NCBI GenBank assembly: GCA_002159075.1
Contig: LZRT01000121.1
Span: 84,930-148,929 of the forward strand
DNA length: 64,000 nucleotides
Origin: Bacillus thermozeamaize
GTDB lineage: Bacteria > Bacillota > Bacilli > ZCTH02-B2
Reading direction: 5' to 3'
Shown: piece after piece, positions 52,931 through 61,828 of the stretch
Numbering within the stretch: the first letter of the stretch is position 1
Layout: every line of letters starts with the position of its first letter
The notes under the pieces: generated by a model
The model's database searches: none
Seen by the model: the letters and a program-made list of their open reading frames with translations, nothing else
What the model was told of the DNA's origin: nothing
Translations under genes and position numbers: made by a program

Positions 52931-53551
52931 ATGGAGATTGACATTCAGTCCATGGCGAAGCGGGACCGCTACCTATTGATGACCAACATGATTGTGCCGC
53001 GCCCGATTGCTTGGGTGACATCGATGGGTGCAGACGGTACACTGAACGCCGCGCCGTTCAGTTTTTTCAATGTCATGTCGGCCACGCCGCCGGTACTTGG
53101 GATCAGCGTCGGCGACTGGAAGGACACCGTCCGCAATATCACCGAGACGCGGGAGTATGTCGTGAACATCGTGCCGGAAAAGATGGCGGAGGCGATGAAC
53201 ATCACGGCGATAGAATTCCCGCCGGGCGAAAGCGAATTGCCCCATGCGGGACTGACGACCTTTCCCAGCCGCAAGATCCGCGTGCCGGGAATCGCGCAGT
53301 CTCCCATTCACATCGAGTGCCGGTATCGGGACATGATCAAGCTGGCCGCTGACGGGGAGGAGAATTACTGGGTGATGGGGGATGTGGTGCATGTCCACAT
53401 CGACGATGCGGTTTGGGAGAATGGCCGGATCCGGTATGATATCCTGAAACCGCTGGGGCGCTTGGGCGGCAGCTGGTATACGCGGATTGGGGAAGAGACC
53501 TTGCTTCAGATGCAACGGATCAGGTACGCTGACTGGAAAGAGGGTAGATGA
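52931..53551 (+). CDS. Flavin reductase-like domain protein (DIM6/NTAB family)
   Basis: A 206-residue FMN-binding split-barrel protein: MIVPRPIAWVTSMGADGTLNAAPFSFFNVMSATPPVLGISVG is the family signature (here residues 17-58), then DTVRNITETREYVVNIV and HIDDAVWENGRIRYDILKPLGRLGGSWYTRI. Relatives reduce flavin for two-component monooxygenases or act on small FMN substrates. ATG 52931 has GGGAGGAC about 6 bases upstream. A weak hairpin (53555-53576) follows. No partner oxygenase is adjacent. Confidence 0.9.
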   Translation: MEIDIQSMAKRDRYLLMTNMIVPRPIAWVTSMGADGTLNAAPFSFFNVMSATPPVLGISVGDWKDTVRNITETREYVVNIVPEKMAEAMNITAIEFPPGESELPHAGLTTFPSRKIRVPGIAQSPIHIECRYRDMIKLAADGEENYWVMGDVVHVHIDDAVWENGRIRYDILKPLGRLGGSWYTRIGEETLLQMQRIRYADWKEGR

Positions 53552-53839
53552 AATCTACTCGCCTGTAAAGGAGTAGCCGCTCACTTTTTTGAAGAACTTG
53601 TGAATTAACAGTGTGCAAGAAGTGATTTGTTTTCAGAATGGCTATAAGTTCGACGCTTAAGCACATCTAATGTGACTGGAAGACTACCGGTAGACCTAGA
53701 ATACATCAAGTTGATACCACCATTTCTGGTTGTTTGCTAGCACTTACATTGTAAAATTAGTTATTCAACCGGGCTTGATTTTAAAATTCATTGTGGAACA
53801 TGCGAAATGCCAGCAGAACAAGCTAATAAATTAATCTGT

Positions 53840-54113
53840 AGGGTCCTTAAAATCCGGGAAGAGGGTCAAGTCCGTTCACGTAGTGCACTCATCGGGATTG
53901 GTGTGAATACTGACGGATACCGCGAGGCATTGGGCCTCATGATTGGAGACAGTGAGTCGGAAGTCAGCTGGAGTGAATTTTTGGCTGGCTGAAAAGTGGA
54001 CTGCGAGGTGTCAACCTTGTTGTGTCGGATGACAACGGTGGATTGGTTCAGGCCGTTCGCAGGCACTTTCAAGTCGTCACCTGGTAGCGGTAACAGACGC
54101 ACTGTATGCCCAG
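53840..54113 (+). pseudogene. IS256-type transposase remnant, central part
   Basis: One frame reads VRSRSALIGIGVNTDGYREALGLMIGDSESEVSWSEF, the IS256 Mutator-type core around the first catalytic Asp. A frameshift near 53985 moves to another frame, WLKSGLRGVNLVVSDDNGGLVQ and AVRRHFQVVTW, with the second Asp pair. The codons then read stop-R-stop-Q-T-H-C-M in place of the expected Q-R-C-Q-T-H-F-M. The element is dead. Between 53577 and 53840 I see no gene; the 5' end of the element is not identified. Confidence 0.85.
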
Positions 54114-54720
54114 AGCGAGTTGAGATTGAATCCGCGCAAGCTAATGGTGATCAGCCGATGAAAGTCCGGTCCGGGTAATCGCCAGGGATCCCGGTAGCAG
54201 ACGACCGCTGCACTGGGGAGACGCCGGGCATCGAAGCGCCGTGTTAAAAACTCTATAGGAGGAGCAACCAGACGGTCCGTAATATTAAGCGAATCTGCCG
54301 CCGCGTGATGGCAGCTCCAAAAGGGGAACAAGCTAGAGCCGAGCCGGGAGTGTCACGGCGAAGGCCATAGAAGAGACGAAGAACCTGGATGGCAGTCTCG
54401 AAGAACTCGCCGCGGTAAGGGGAGTGGAACGGTTGGTTCCATGCGAGACAAGAGACGAAGAGAGAGGCGTTGCATGAAGTCAAAAATGGCTAACCACCTG
54501 CAAAAAAAGACGCGCTCTCTCCAAGTCAAGCTGTACCTTGCGGTTAAGCAGAATCGAGAGAGACGTTGGCGAGCTTAGGAGATGGTAAAAGCAAACGGTA
54601 GCAGTGCCGGCGTGGACGGGGTCACGATTGAGGACATCGAGCAGAAAGGCATTGTTCCCTTTCTTCGTCAATTGCAGGAGGAACTTCGGAACGGCAGTTA
54701 CCGCCACAGCCCGTTCGGCG
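54104..54720 (+). mobile_element. Group II intron fragment inserted in the IS256 remnant
   Basis: The IS256 reading stops at about 54104-54113 and is replaced by GTATGCCCAGAGCGAGTTGA, a GTNYG-like group II intron 5' end. GATGAAAGTCCGGTCCGGGTAATCGCC and long G+A-rich structured domain-I-like DNA follow, and then the start of a reverse transcriptase-type protein. No domain V or 3' end is visible; IS256 sequence resumes near 54722, so the intron's 3' two-thirds are missing. Confidence 0.7.
54474..54720 (+). pseudogene. Group II intron maturase/reverse transcriptase, N-terminal fragment
   Basis: From ATG 54474 the frame reads MKSKMANHLQKKTRSLQ to RRWRA, one in-frame TAG, then EMVKANGSSAGVDGVTIEDIEQKG and FLRQLQEELRNGSYRHSP. 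The KANGSSAGVDGVTIED and NGSY segments are the RT-0/RT-1 signature of intron-encoded proteins. It is cut off before the polymerase motifs. Confidence 0.8.
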
Positions 54721-54721
54721 G

Positions 54722-54852
54722 GTGTAATCGCCTATGCGACTGATTGGGGCATTGCTGATGGAAATCGACGAGAAGTGGGCAAATGGCAGAAAGTACCTGG
54801 ATATAACAGAGTAACTGACGTGGCGAGAATCATAGGCAACGAAACGTGATGT
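54722..54852 (+). pseudogene. IS256-type transposase remnant, C-terminal end
   Basis: One frame gives SPMRLIGALLMEIDEKWANGRKYLDITE, then a stop, LTWRES, a stop, ATKRDVKVTR. The RLIGALLMEIDEKWANGRKYLD stretch is the usual IS256-family C-terminus. It is the continuation of the remnant at 53840-54113. A further IS end may be near 55060-55095 (TTTTACACATAAATATGGAC). Confidence 0.78.
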
Positions 54853-55264
54853 CAAGGTCACACGTATCTGTTGACCCATCCTTTGACAGCTTGTCAAGGA
54901 CGTGAAGCGTTCCATTTAGCCTTGATAGGATAATCCCGCACACTGATATTTTGCCCAGCAACTCATTGCTGGGCTTGCCACACGGCGAGTGACAGGGTAC
55001 AGGGGGCGAGCCCTCTGCGTCTAGCCTTGGATGACGGAAGGGGGCGTTCTAACTAACCGAGGGCAATTTTACACATAAATATGGACTTGATCACAAGAAC
55101 TTTAATTAATAAACATTAATTTACTAAACATAATAAACATATTTATTTAAATAATATCTCAAAATGAATGGCACATGATATTTCCGTAACCTCCCCATAA
55201 ATTGTTTATCTGACAGATACTCCACGTAAGTATACACGGATGATATTTTTAACGCTTTTTAGTT
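54853..55264. other. Intergenic DNA after the IS256/intron remnant
   Basis: Contains a perfect hairpin GCCCAGCA-actcat-TGCTGGGC (54953-54974) and a G-rich stretch with GGG-cga-GCCC near 55003. After the probable IS256 terminal region (55060-55095) comes very AT-rich sequence. No gene is visible. Confidence 0.4.
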
Positions 55265-55290
55265 CAACCGATTGGTAAAGAGTTCGGTTG
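55265..55290 (-). terminator. Hairpin at the 3' end of the catabolic operon
   Basis: CAACCGA (55265-55271) pairs with TCGGTTG (55284-55290), just after the DUF4383 gene on the minus strand. The T tail is poor, so it is a weak terminator candidate. Confidence 0.4.
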
Positions 55291-55292
55291 TC

Positions 55293-55658
55293 TTAGTGTA
55301 AATTACGCTGTATACCTGGAGATTTTGAATTAACGCTCTTGAACCCAATCACAAGAGCCAGAATGGCTATTGCAAAGTGAATGAACGTATCTAACGGTTC
55401 TAAGATGATCAGCCCTAAAACGTCTCGTGTGAACAGACCTAATACTGCCACAATCAGATATACGATTCCGAAAAATCTCGCGAACAAAATACTTCTTTCG
55501 TTGTTTCCGCTTACCGCAAGAGCGAGAACGCCTGTCAAAATGTGAAACACGTTGTGTGTCATTGTTAAAGAAAGCAATCCATGGAAAGGAAAAATAAAAC
55601 CTGCTATACCAGCCAATACTAGTACTGTACCTAAAATTTTCATGAATTTTTTGGCCAT
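55293..55658 (-). CDS. DUF4383-like small membrane protein
   Basis: A 121-residue protein with four hydrophobic segments, roughly residues 7-25, 34-50, 60-78 and 85-106: ILGTVLVLAGIAGFIFP, VFHILTGVLALAVSG, ARFFGIVYLIVAVLGLFT and FIHFAIAILALVIGF. The conserved NVFHILTGVLAL and FIHFAIAI patterns resemble DUF4383. Role unknown. AAAGGAGG precedes ATG 55658. It lies 246 bases downstream of the reductase on the same strand and may be the last gene of that operon or independent; the 55744-55904 gap shows only a frame ending DDLAANAAPASG that is not clearly a gene. Confidence 0.75.
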   Translation of the reverse strand: MAKKFMKILGTVLVLAGIAGFIFPFHGLLSLTMTHNVFHILTGVLALAVSGNNERSILFARFFGIVYLIVAVLGLFTRDVLGLIILEPLDTFIHFAIAILALVIGFKSVNSKSPGIQRNLH

Positions 55659-55904
55659 ATTAAAATCCTCCTTTGCATCTTTAACAGAAGTTTTCAGCTG
55701 TTTACTGCTTCGAAATATTTGTTTTACGTATCAAAATTTTTAATTTTTAGTTGTTGTATCCTCTATATCAAGGGCTCTAGGCACCTATCGAGTCAGAACT
55801 CCTTCCCATGTTATCGAAATTTGTACTATCCTTTCCAAGGATATCTTTATCCACTTGCTGGTGCTGCATTAGCAGCAAGGTCGTCTACATGATGCTTGGG
55901 AGTA

Positions 55905-56978
55905 TTATCTTTTCGCCTGTGTGTGACTACGGTCCAAAAACTTGTCAAAAAAGATTTGATCTGAGGTGACACCACATTCATTCAGTTTGCTTATAGCTGC
56001 ATCGATCATTCCTGGAGGCCCACAAAGATAAGCTTTGCAAGACGATACCTGAATTCCAGGCTGATCTTTGATATGTTCGGTGACCAAACCCCGGGCTCCT
56101 AACCAATCGCTGTCGATCGGCTCTTCCGACAATACCGGAATGAAATGGAAAGGCGCGTTCCAGACCGAAATGATCTGATCGATCTCATCTAGACAATACA
56201 GGTCGCGTTGCGTGCGTGCGCCAAACAAAAATAATACCGGAATATTTCCTCCTTGTTTGGCTGCTTGCTCTAATATCGCTTTAATTGGAGCTAAGCCACT
56301 GCCACCCGCAATGCATACAATCGGTTGATCGGAAGGCCGCAAATAGAAGGATCCGTAGGGGCCGGTTACAGTCACTTTTTCGCCCGTCCGGTCCGCTGCA
56401 AACAACCAGCCGGTCATTTCCCCTTTTGGCACTCGGCGAATAAAGAAACTGATCTCTGTTTGTCCTTGTTTCTTCGGCGCATCCGCAAACGAATACGATC
56501 GGGGTTCCTTGATGCCTGGTACCGACAGATCTGCATATTGTCCGGCTTCGTAAGTAATGCTTTCGTCCAGTTCAATCACAATTTTGAGTATGTCGTGTGT
56601 CAACGATTCGCACTTGCGAATCACACCGTTTATAGATTTAACAGTATGAAGAGGGCCTTCCATAGGCCGGTCAAGCCAAACCTTAAGGTTACTTTTGACA
56701 AATGACTGACATGCAAGAATATAGCCCTGTTCTAATTCTTCTCTGCTTAGCGTGTAGGAAAAGTCCATGATCGATTTTACTTCCCCTTCGATTAAGCGGC
56801 ATTTGCAAGTAGCACAAGTCCCAACCTTACAGTCATGCGGGAAAGGTACCCCCGCTGACAAAGCTGCCTGCAGCAATGTTTGTTTTGGATGTACAGGAAA
56901 GCGGTCGCCGGTAGGTTGTACATCAACAAAGCGGGGGTTCTGTGTTTTATTGAATATCCTAGTAAGTAAATTCGCCAT
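55905..56978 (-). CDS. 2Fe-2S/FAD electron-transfer reductase of a XylM-type monooxygenase
   Basis: A 357-residue fused reductase. The N-terminal plant-type ferredoxin domain has FPHDCKVGTCATCKCRL and ILACQ (the four 2Fe-2S cysteines in C-x4-C-x2-C...C spacing), followed by an FAD domain (EPRSYSFADAP, about residue 165) and an NAD domain (IAGGSGLAPIKAIL and AYLCGPPGMIDAA). This is the layout of XylA and CymAb, which feed electrons to the membrane hydroxylase. ATG 56978 has AGGGAG six bases upstream; ATGs further upstream have no site. It directly follows the hydroxylase gene. Confidence 0.93.
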   Translation of the reverse strand: MANLLTRIFNKTQNPRFVDVQPTGDRFPVHPKQTLLQAALSAGVPFPHDCKVGTCATCKCRLIEGEVKSIMDFSYTLSREELEQGYILACQSFVKSNLKVWLDRPMEGPLHTVKSINGVIRKCESLTHDILKIVIELDESITYEAGQYADLSVPGIKEPRSYSFADAPKKQGQTEISFFIRRVPKGEMTGWLFAADRTGEKVTVTGPYGSFYLRPSDQPIVCIAGGSGLAPIKAILEQAAKQGGNIPVLFLFGARTQRDLYCLDEIDQIISVWNAPFHFIPVLSEEPIDSDWLGARGLVTEHIKDQPGIQVSSCKAYLCGPPGMIDAAISKLNECGVTSDQIFFDKFLDRSHTQAKR

Positions 56979-57076
56979 CGTAATCTCCCTTTCCGCGCCA
57001 TGAATACGCATCATGAATAAAAAGACAATTCGGGTTGAAATTGCCTATATCGTTGGTTAGATACTGCCATAGGACC

Positions 57077-58207
57077 TTAGTTTTGATACGAAACGGCCTT
57101 TACAGCATCTTCTTCAAACCAGTTCGGCCAACCGGCTTTTTCGTTTGCTTTTTTTGCCAGTTCTCTTTCTTCCGGCGAGGCATAGAGCAAATCAATTTTC
57201 TTCAGTTTTTTCTTGACAAACCAGAACCAAAGTGGCGGAACAAACGACATCAGGAAACAAAGAAGGATGGTTGGCATTCTATTGTCTATGGCGCTTGGTT
57301 TCAGTGCATAATGAGGGACGTCACTATCTAAATGATGGTGTGCATGCGTCGTGATTTCCGAACCGGCTATCCTGGTGAAGGGTGTACGATGTTCCCATGC
57401 ATGATGGTCTTTAATCGGAGTACCTTCTACCCTGATAAGTCCGTAATGTTGCGTATAATTGAAAATTTCGACAAGCATCTTTGCTAAAATTAGGTTGGTA
57501 GTCACTAGTGCTGCACCTAGCCATCCGGCGACATAGTAAAAACTACCTATCACAAGAGCCAGCAATAGAATTGCTTGGGTAATGCGACTACGCAATGACC
57601 AAATTGAGCGCCCTCTTTTCTTTTGAAACTCTCTCTCAATTCTGAAGGCGTCTCTTAGAGCGCCAAATGTTGCTCGCAGCGCAAATGCATAGACCGTTTC
57701 ACCCCGGTAGGCAGTATCTGAATCTTTCGGTGTTCCCACATGAATATGGTGAGTATATACATGAGCCAAATCGCGCGTGGGATCTCCCCAAAATACGCCC
57801 ATTATATAACCCAGATTTCTTTGAAACGTCCCCTTTCTGTGCCATAATTCGTGAGCTATCCCCACATTGGGTACAGCAGCCATAAACATTGCTGTAATGA
57901 CGCATCCTGCGTAGGCAAGGATCGTCATAGCCGTGGTGGGTTCATTAAATCCTTCTTTAATTCGCCAAGCATAAGCTGCATAAAGCAGGATCATCAGGGG
58001 AAGATGAAGGTACAAGTGTAAATCAGCTATCCAAGGATATTTCACATTTCTTATCCCTTCATCCTGTCCGATTGCAAGTTCACCCAGTAACAAAAAGATG
58101 AACACTCCTACAGAACCGATCCACACCCATTGTCCGCCTAAAATATACCCTGCGATCCCTACAAGCACAAGTATCGTGTTTAAAAAATACCGTATATGGT
58201 CCAACAT
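57077..58207 (-). CDS. XylM/CymAa-like membrane di-iron hydroxylase
   Basis: A 376-residue integral membrane protein of the AlkB/XylM branch of the fatty-acid-desaturase superfamily. All His boxes are present: HELWH (119-123), HVYTHHIH (149-156), NYTQHYGL (His 254) and THAHHHLDSD (His 288-292), which bind two irons. Four or more membrane segments surround them. HELWHRKG and NYTQHYGLIRVEGTP are the AlkB/XylM pattern rather than a desaturase. XylM hydroxylates a methyl group of toluene/xylene and CymAa that of p-cymene; the substrate here cannot be fixed. ATG 58207 has GGGAGGAG 8 bases upstream. It lies between the aldehyde dehydrogenase and reductase genes. Confidence 0.92.
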   Translation of the reverse strand: MLDHIRYFLNTILVLVGIAGYILGGQWVWIGSVGVFIFLLLGELAIGQDEGIRNVKYPWIADLHLYLHLPLMILLYAAYAWRIKEGFNEPTTAMTILAYAGCVITAMFMAAVPNVGIAHELWHRKGTFQRNLGYIMGVFWGDPTRDLAHVYTHHIHVGTPKDSDTAYRGETVYAFALRATFGALRDAFRIEREFQKKRGRSIWSLRSRITQAILLLALVIGSFYYVAGWLGAALVTTNLILAKMLVEIFNYTQHYGLIRVEGTPIKDHHAWEHRTPFTRIAGSEITTHAHHHLDSDVPHYALKPSAIDNRMPTILLCFLMSFVPPLWFWFVKKKLKKIDLLYASPEERELAKKANEKAGWPNWFEEDAVKAVSYQN

Positions 58208-58287
58208 GAGGCATTCTCCTCCCTCATTAATTTTGGAGAATACGGATTCTATTGACCTTTTTCCAGATGAGGATTAACATCTCCAAC

Positions 58288-59733
58288 TCATTTCAGATAA
58301 CGGATGCCGTGATATTCAATATAGTCAGCCAAACTTAACTCAGTAAACTCTCGACCAATCCCGCTTTGTTTAATCCCGCCAAAAGGCATCCGCACGTCAA
58401 GCATATCTATCCCGTGGCCGTTAATAAGTGTAAAGCCTGCTTCGATCTGACGGGCGACTTCGACAGCCCGGTTTCTGTCTGCCGACCATACCGAAGAACC
58501 TAATCCAAATTCGGTGTCATTTGCCATTTCGATCGCTTGTTCCAATGTTTGATAAGGGATTACAGGAATCACAGGACCAAACTGCTCACAACATACCAAT
58601 GTTGATGTCGGATCGATGTCACGCACAACGGTCGGCAGGATATAATAACCGTTCTCCCATTCTTCCGGTTGCAGCTTTTGTCCCAACTCTCGGACGACAG
58701 CGTTGCTTTGTTTGGTTTGTTGAATCAAATCTTTCACAAATTGATACTGATTACGATTGTTCACCGGCCCCATGGTTGAACGTTCGTCCAAACCGTGCCC
58801 AACTTTAATTTCATCAACTACCTGGCACATCGTATCGAAAAATTTGTCATACATACTTTGAGGTACGTAAACCCGTTTTACCGCAAAGCAGATTTGTCCT
58901 GATCTGGTAAAAATCCCCTTAACCAACGCTGGCATGATCTCTGCCGGATTCACATCGTCCAAGATGATCGCCGGGTCATTCCCCCCCAGCTCCAGCGTAA
59001 TGTTTTTGATGGTGGACGCGGCATCAGCCATCACATGCTTTGCTGTTTGAGTACCGCCGGTGAAAGAAATTTTCCTCACCAACGGATGGCGGGTGAGTGC
59101 CGCGCCCACATCCCCGTCCCCATTTACAACATTGATTACTCCAGGGGGCAAGACCGAAGCCATCTTTTTCAAAGCCAGAGTGAGCGCTGCAGGGGCGAAC
59201 GGAGACGGTTTCACCACCACAGTGTTTCCTGTGATTAACGCGGGTGCAAGTTTCATCATTGCCAAAGCGATCGGGTAGTTCCAAGGGACGATAGCAGCGA
59301 CAACACCCCTCGGGACTTTCTCGATTTCGATCCGGCAGGTTTCATCTTCAATCACTTGTGGAGTTAGATAGGATTCGGCAATTCCAGCAGTGAAACGGGT
59401 CACTCCCACGGCATATCCAAAGTCTACTTGAGTTTCACCTAATAAACCGCCATGCTCCCTCGCCAACAATGGACTCAATTGAGGAATTGACTCTTCCAAT
59501 ACTTTAGCGGCCGCCAACACTGCTTGGATCCGTTCACCCACATCAAGTTTTCGCCAAGACAGAAATGCGTTGTGGGCAGCCTCTACCGCATGATCGGCAT
59601 CTTCGACAGTTCCTTTCGCAACTCGAGCCACCACATCAGTGAGACGCCCAGGGTCTTTGATTTCGTAGTAATTACTTGCGGGTACTTCACTATTGTTAAT
59701 CCACATCTCAACTTGCTCTACCATAACTGTCAA
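58288..59733 (-). CDS. NAD-dependent aldehyde dehydrogenase (benzaldehyde/cumic-type)
   Basis: A 481-residue aldehyde dehydrogenase: VVAAIVPWNYPIALAMMKLAPALITGNTVVVKPSP (coenzyme fold), FTGGTQTAKHV, catalytic Glu in NITLELGGNDPAII, catalytic Cys in FTRSGQICFAVKRVYV, and EQFGPVIPVIPY. It oxidises the aldehyde formed from the hydroxylated side chain to the carboxylic acid, like XylC/CymC. TTG start at 59733 has GGAGG 8 bases upstream. Second gene of the operon; the hydroxylase gene follows after 80 bases. Confidence 0.92.
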   Translation of the reverse strand: MTVMVEQVEMWINNSEVPASNYYEIKDPGRLTDVVARVAKGTVEDADHAVEAAHNAFLSWRKLDVGERIQAVLAAAKVLEESIPQLSPLLAREHGGLLGETQVDFGYAVGVTRFTAGIAESYLTPQVIEDETCRIEIEKVPRGVVAAIVPWNYPIALAMMKLAPALITGNTVVVKPSPFAPAALTLALKKMASVLPPGVINVVNGDGDVGAALTRHPLVRKISFTGGTQTAKHVMADAASTIKNITLELGGNDPAIILDDVNPAEIMPALVKGIFTRSGQICFAVKRVYVPQSMYDKFFDTMCQVVDEIKVGHGLDERSTMGPVNNRNQYQFVKDLIQQTKQSNAVVRELGQKLQPEEWENGYYILPTVVRDIDPTSTLVCCEQFGPVIPVIPYQTLEQAIEMANDTEFGLGSSVWSADRNRAVEVARQIEAGFTLINGHGIDMLDVRMPFGGIKQSGIGREFTELSLADYIEYHGIRYLK

Positions 59734-59847
59734 CTTGATTTCCTCCTCATAACATTATTTATCGTAAATTTTAAATTTACCCGAATCTGAAATCGCTGTC
59801 AAAATATCAATGAAGTAATGTCTGCTTATTTAAAGCTGATACGCCTT

Positions 59848-60945
59848 TTAGACAGAAACACGCAAGACCGGCTTGATCGTTTTGCCGCTCTTGGAATCTT
59901 CTGCAGCTTGGTTGATTTCCTCAAAGTCGTAGATCTTGATGAGCTTGTCATACGGGAACACGCCTTGTTTATACAACTCAATCAATTGAGGAATAAAGAC
60001 TTGCGGTACTGAACTTCCCATAATAACTCCTCTAACGTTTTTTTCTATAATAAGGCCGAAGTGATCCAATTCCACGTTTGTCCCCGCTGCCGGTGCACCA
60101 ACAACCGCCGTTGTTCCAAGCGGTTTTGTGCTGTCAACCGCCTGTCTTAAAACTTGCGGAACACCGCTGGTTTCGACAGCGTACATTACGCCTCCATTAG
60201 AAATTTCGATGACCCTTTCGACCACATTGCCGACTTCTTTGCTGTTAATTGTGTGGGTGGCTCCAAGTTCTTTCGCTAGTTCCAAGCGACTGTCATTAAT
60301 GTCGATGGCAATAACGGTTGTGCAGCCTTTTAACTTGGCCGCCATCAGGGCACTCAATCCGACAGCTCCACAGCCGAATACAGCAATACTAGAACCTGGT
60401 TCCGGTTGCAGTTTGTTAATCACCGCACCACTCCCGGTTAAGATGCCGCAGCCAAGCGGAGCAATGATTTCGAGCGGAACATCCTTCGGAACTTTAATAA
60501 CATTTCGGTAGTTGGCAACCGCATATTCTGAAAAAGAGGACTGCCCGAAAAACGTAGAGATTTCCTGCCCATTTTGTTCTATCCGTCGGGTACCGTCCAG
60601 CATGGTGCCGCCAAAATTTAATGTTACGAAATGCACACATCCGCTGGTTTTACCTTGGAGACAAGCATCACACCTTCCACAAGAGCTATAAGATAACACC
60701 ACATGATCCCCCGGTTCAATCCCTTGCACCGCTGCCCCGACCTTTTCCACAACGCCCGCTCCCTCATGACCCAAAACAATCGGAAACGGACACGGGATTA
60801 AACCGTCTCTGGCACTCAGGTCAGTATGACACATTCCGACAGCGGTAATTCGGACCAATACCTCCTCTGCCTTCGGCTCGTGCAGCGTAACTTGTTCCAC
60901 GCTGAATTCGCCTTTATTGCGGGTTATTACTGCTTTGACTTCCAC
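59848..60945 (-). CDS. Zinc-dependent aryl/allyl alcohol dehydrogenase (XylB/CymB-like)
   Basis: A 365-residue medium-chain dehydrogenase: catalytic zinc ligands in GMCHTDLSARDG (Cys/Asp) and GHEGAGVVEKVG (His/Glu), four structural-zinc cysteines in CGRCDACLQGKTSGC, and the coenzyme motif VFGCGAVGLSALMAAKLKG near 195. Zn and NAD binding are clear; relatives oxidise benzyl or p-cumic alcohol. The start is GTG 60945 with AAAGGAGGA upstream; ATG next to it is in another frame. First gene of the four-gene minus-strand operon. The region upstream is AT-rich with no confident promoter. Confidence 0.92.
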   Translation of the reverse strand: MEVKAVITRNKGEFSVEQVTLHEPKAEEVLVRITAVGMCHTDLSARDGLIPCPFPIVLGHEGAGVVEKVGAAVQGIEPGDHVVLSYSSCGRCDACLQGKTSGCVHFVTLNFGGTMLDGTRRIEQNGQEISTFFGQSSFSEYAVANYRNVIKVPKDVPLEIIAPLGCGILTGSGAVINKLQPEPGSSIAVFGCGAVGLSALMAAKLKGCTTVIAIDINDSRLELAKELGATHTINSKEVGNVVERVIEISNGGVMYAVETSGVPQVLRQAVDSTKPLGTTAVVGAPAAGTNVELDHFGLIIEKNVRGVIMGSSVPQVFIPQLIELYKQGVFPYDKLIKIYDFEEINQAAEDSKSGKTIKPVLRVSV

Positions 60946-61089
60946 ATAAATCCTCCTTTTAAAATTTTTTATATTATTTTCTTTTGATATAATGTAATAC
61001 ATAATTTCTTTAAAATCCAATTGATCTTTTCTTTATTATTAATACGTTTCCATCGAATTTTTCTATAATTACTATAAAAAATATTGTTA

Positions 61090-61764
61090 ATCATTTTGCG
61101 ATGGAAAGCTGGTGGACAAGATCGATTGTATGCATCAAGTGCGAGAACCTTGGAAGCGTCGTGAGTTTCACTATACTCCAAGCAAATTCCCATATATCTT
61201 GCCGGCACATAACACGCTTTGACGAATGCCTCCTTTGGTTTTTCCATCTACACTCGAACATAGCGCTTCACAGTGTTATAACCGATGTCCACGTTTTTCG
61301 TCTCATATGACTCGTAAATATCCACCGATTTTTTGACTTGCTCGTGTTGTCCCTTTCTCTGTTTTTCTTCGTTTTCATCGATCATTTCCTGAATCCGGCG
61401 TTCAACGTCTTTCGTCAGCTTTCGCTTCATTTCTTTACCGACAGTATATTTGGGTGTTTCTAAAATCGATCGGATCAAGACGTTCGTATTCTTAGAAATT
61501 TCCGGTTTGTTCCAACTCCTTTCATTGCTGCTCGTATTGTTTGATTTACTTTCTGACCGTATTTCGATCGATGCTTGTGATTTTTGCAATCTCTTGTTGA
61601 GACTTCCTGTCCCGGTAGTGCACGATGAGAATATTTTACTTTTGGATGAATTGGATTATCTCTCCCCGTCCCCACATTGAATGATTTTTAGCTCTTGGGG
61701 ATTATCGGTTAGGGTAGTGATTTTTCGATGAGCGCGGTGGGTAATTTTAGGTACCGTATACACA
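61090..61764 (-). pseudogene. IS21 family istA remnant
   Basis: Pieces in different frames match the N-terminal half of an IstA transposase: WGRGEIIQFIQK, a stop, NILIVHYRDRKSQQEIAKITSIDRNTVRK (IS21 helix-turn-helix) and more stops, then KRKLTKDVERRIQEMIDENEEKQRKG...DIGYNTVKRYVRV, and a decayed EKPKEAFVKACYVPARYMG. The sequence at about 61725-61764, reading TACCCACC and CGCTCATCGAAAAAT on the minus strand, resembles an IS21 terminal region. There are many stops and no istB. It lies between the catabolic operon and the LysR gene. The 61681-61828 stretch holds no gene. Confidence 0.75.
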
Positions 61765-61828
61765 TCCTTAATAATGTTTGACATAACCCATATCTTCTCT
61801 GCATGAATGTCATGTTTTAACTGAACTG

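Noticed and set aside
53577..53839. Left terminal repeat of the IS256 copy
   Set aside because: I looked for the counterpart of the TTTTACACATAAATATGGAC region near 55070 but found no convincing inverted match.
54604..54849. 81-codon frame in the IS256/intron remnant
   Set aside because: It joins the end of the RT fragment to an out-of-frame reading of the IS256 C-terminus; not a gene.
55744..55904. C-terminal extension of the reductase by frameshift (DDLAANAAPASG)
   Set aside because: The reductase ends at a normal length for its family, and the short frame has no start or clear homology.
61475..61675. 66-codon frame in the IS21 remnant
   Set aside because: The true IstA-like reading is in another frame and has stops; this frame has no similarity to a protein family.
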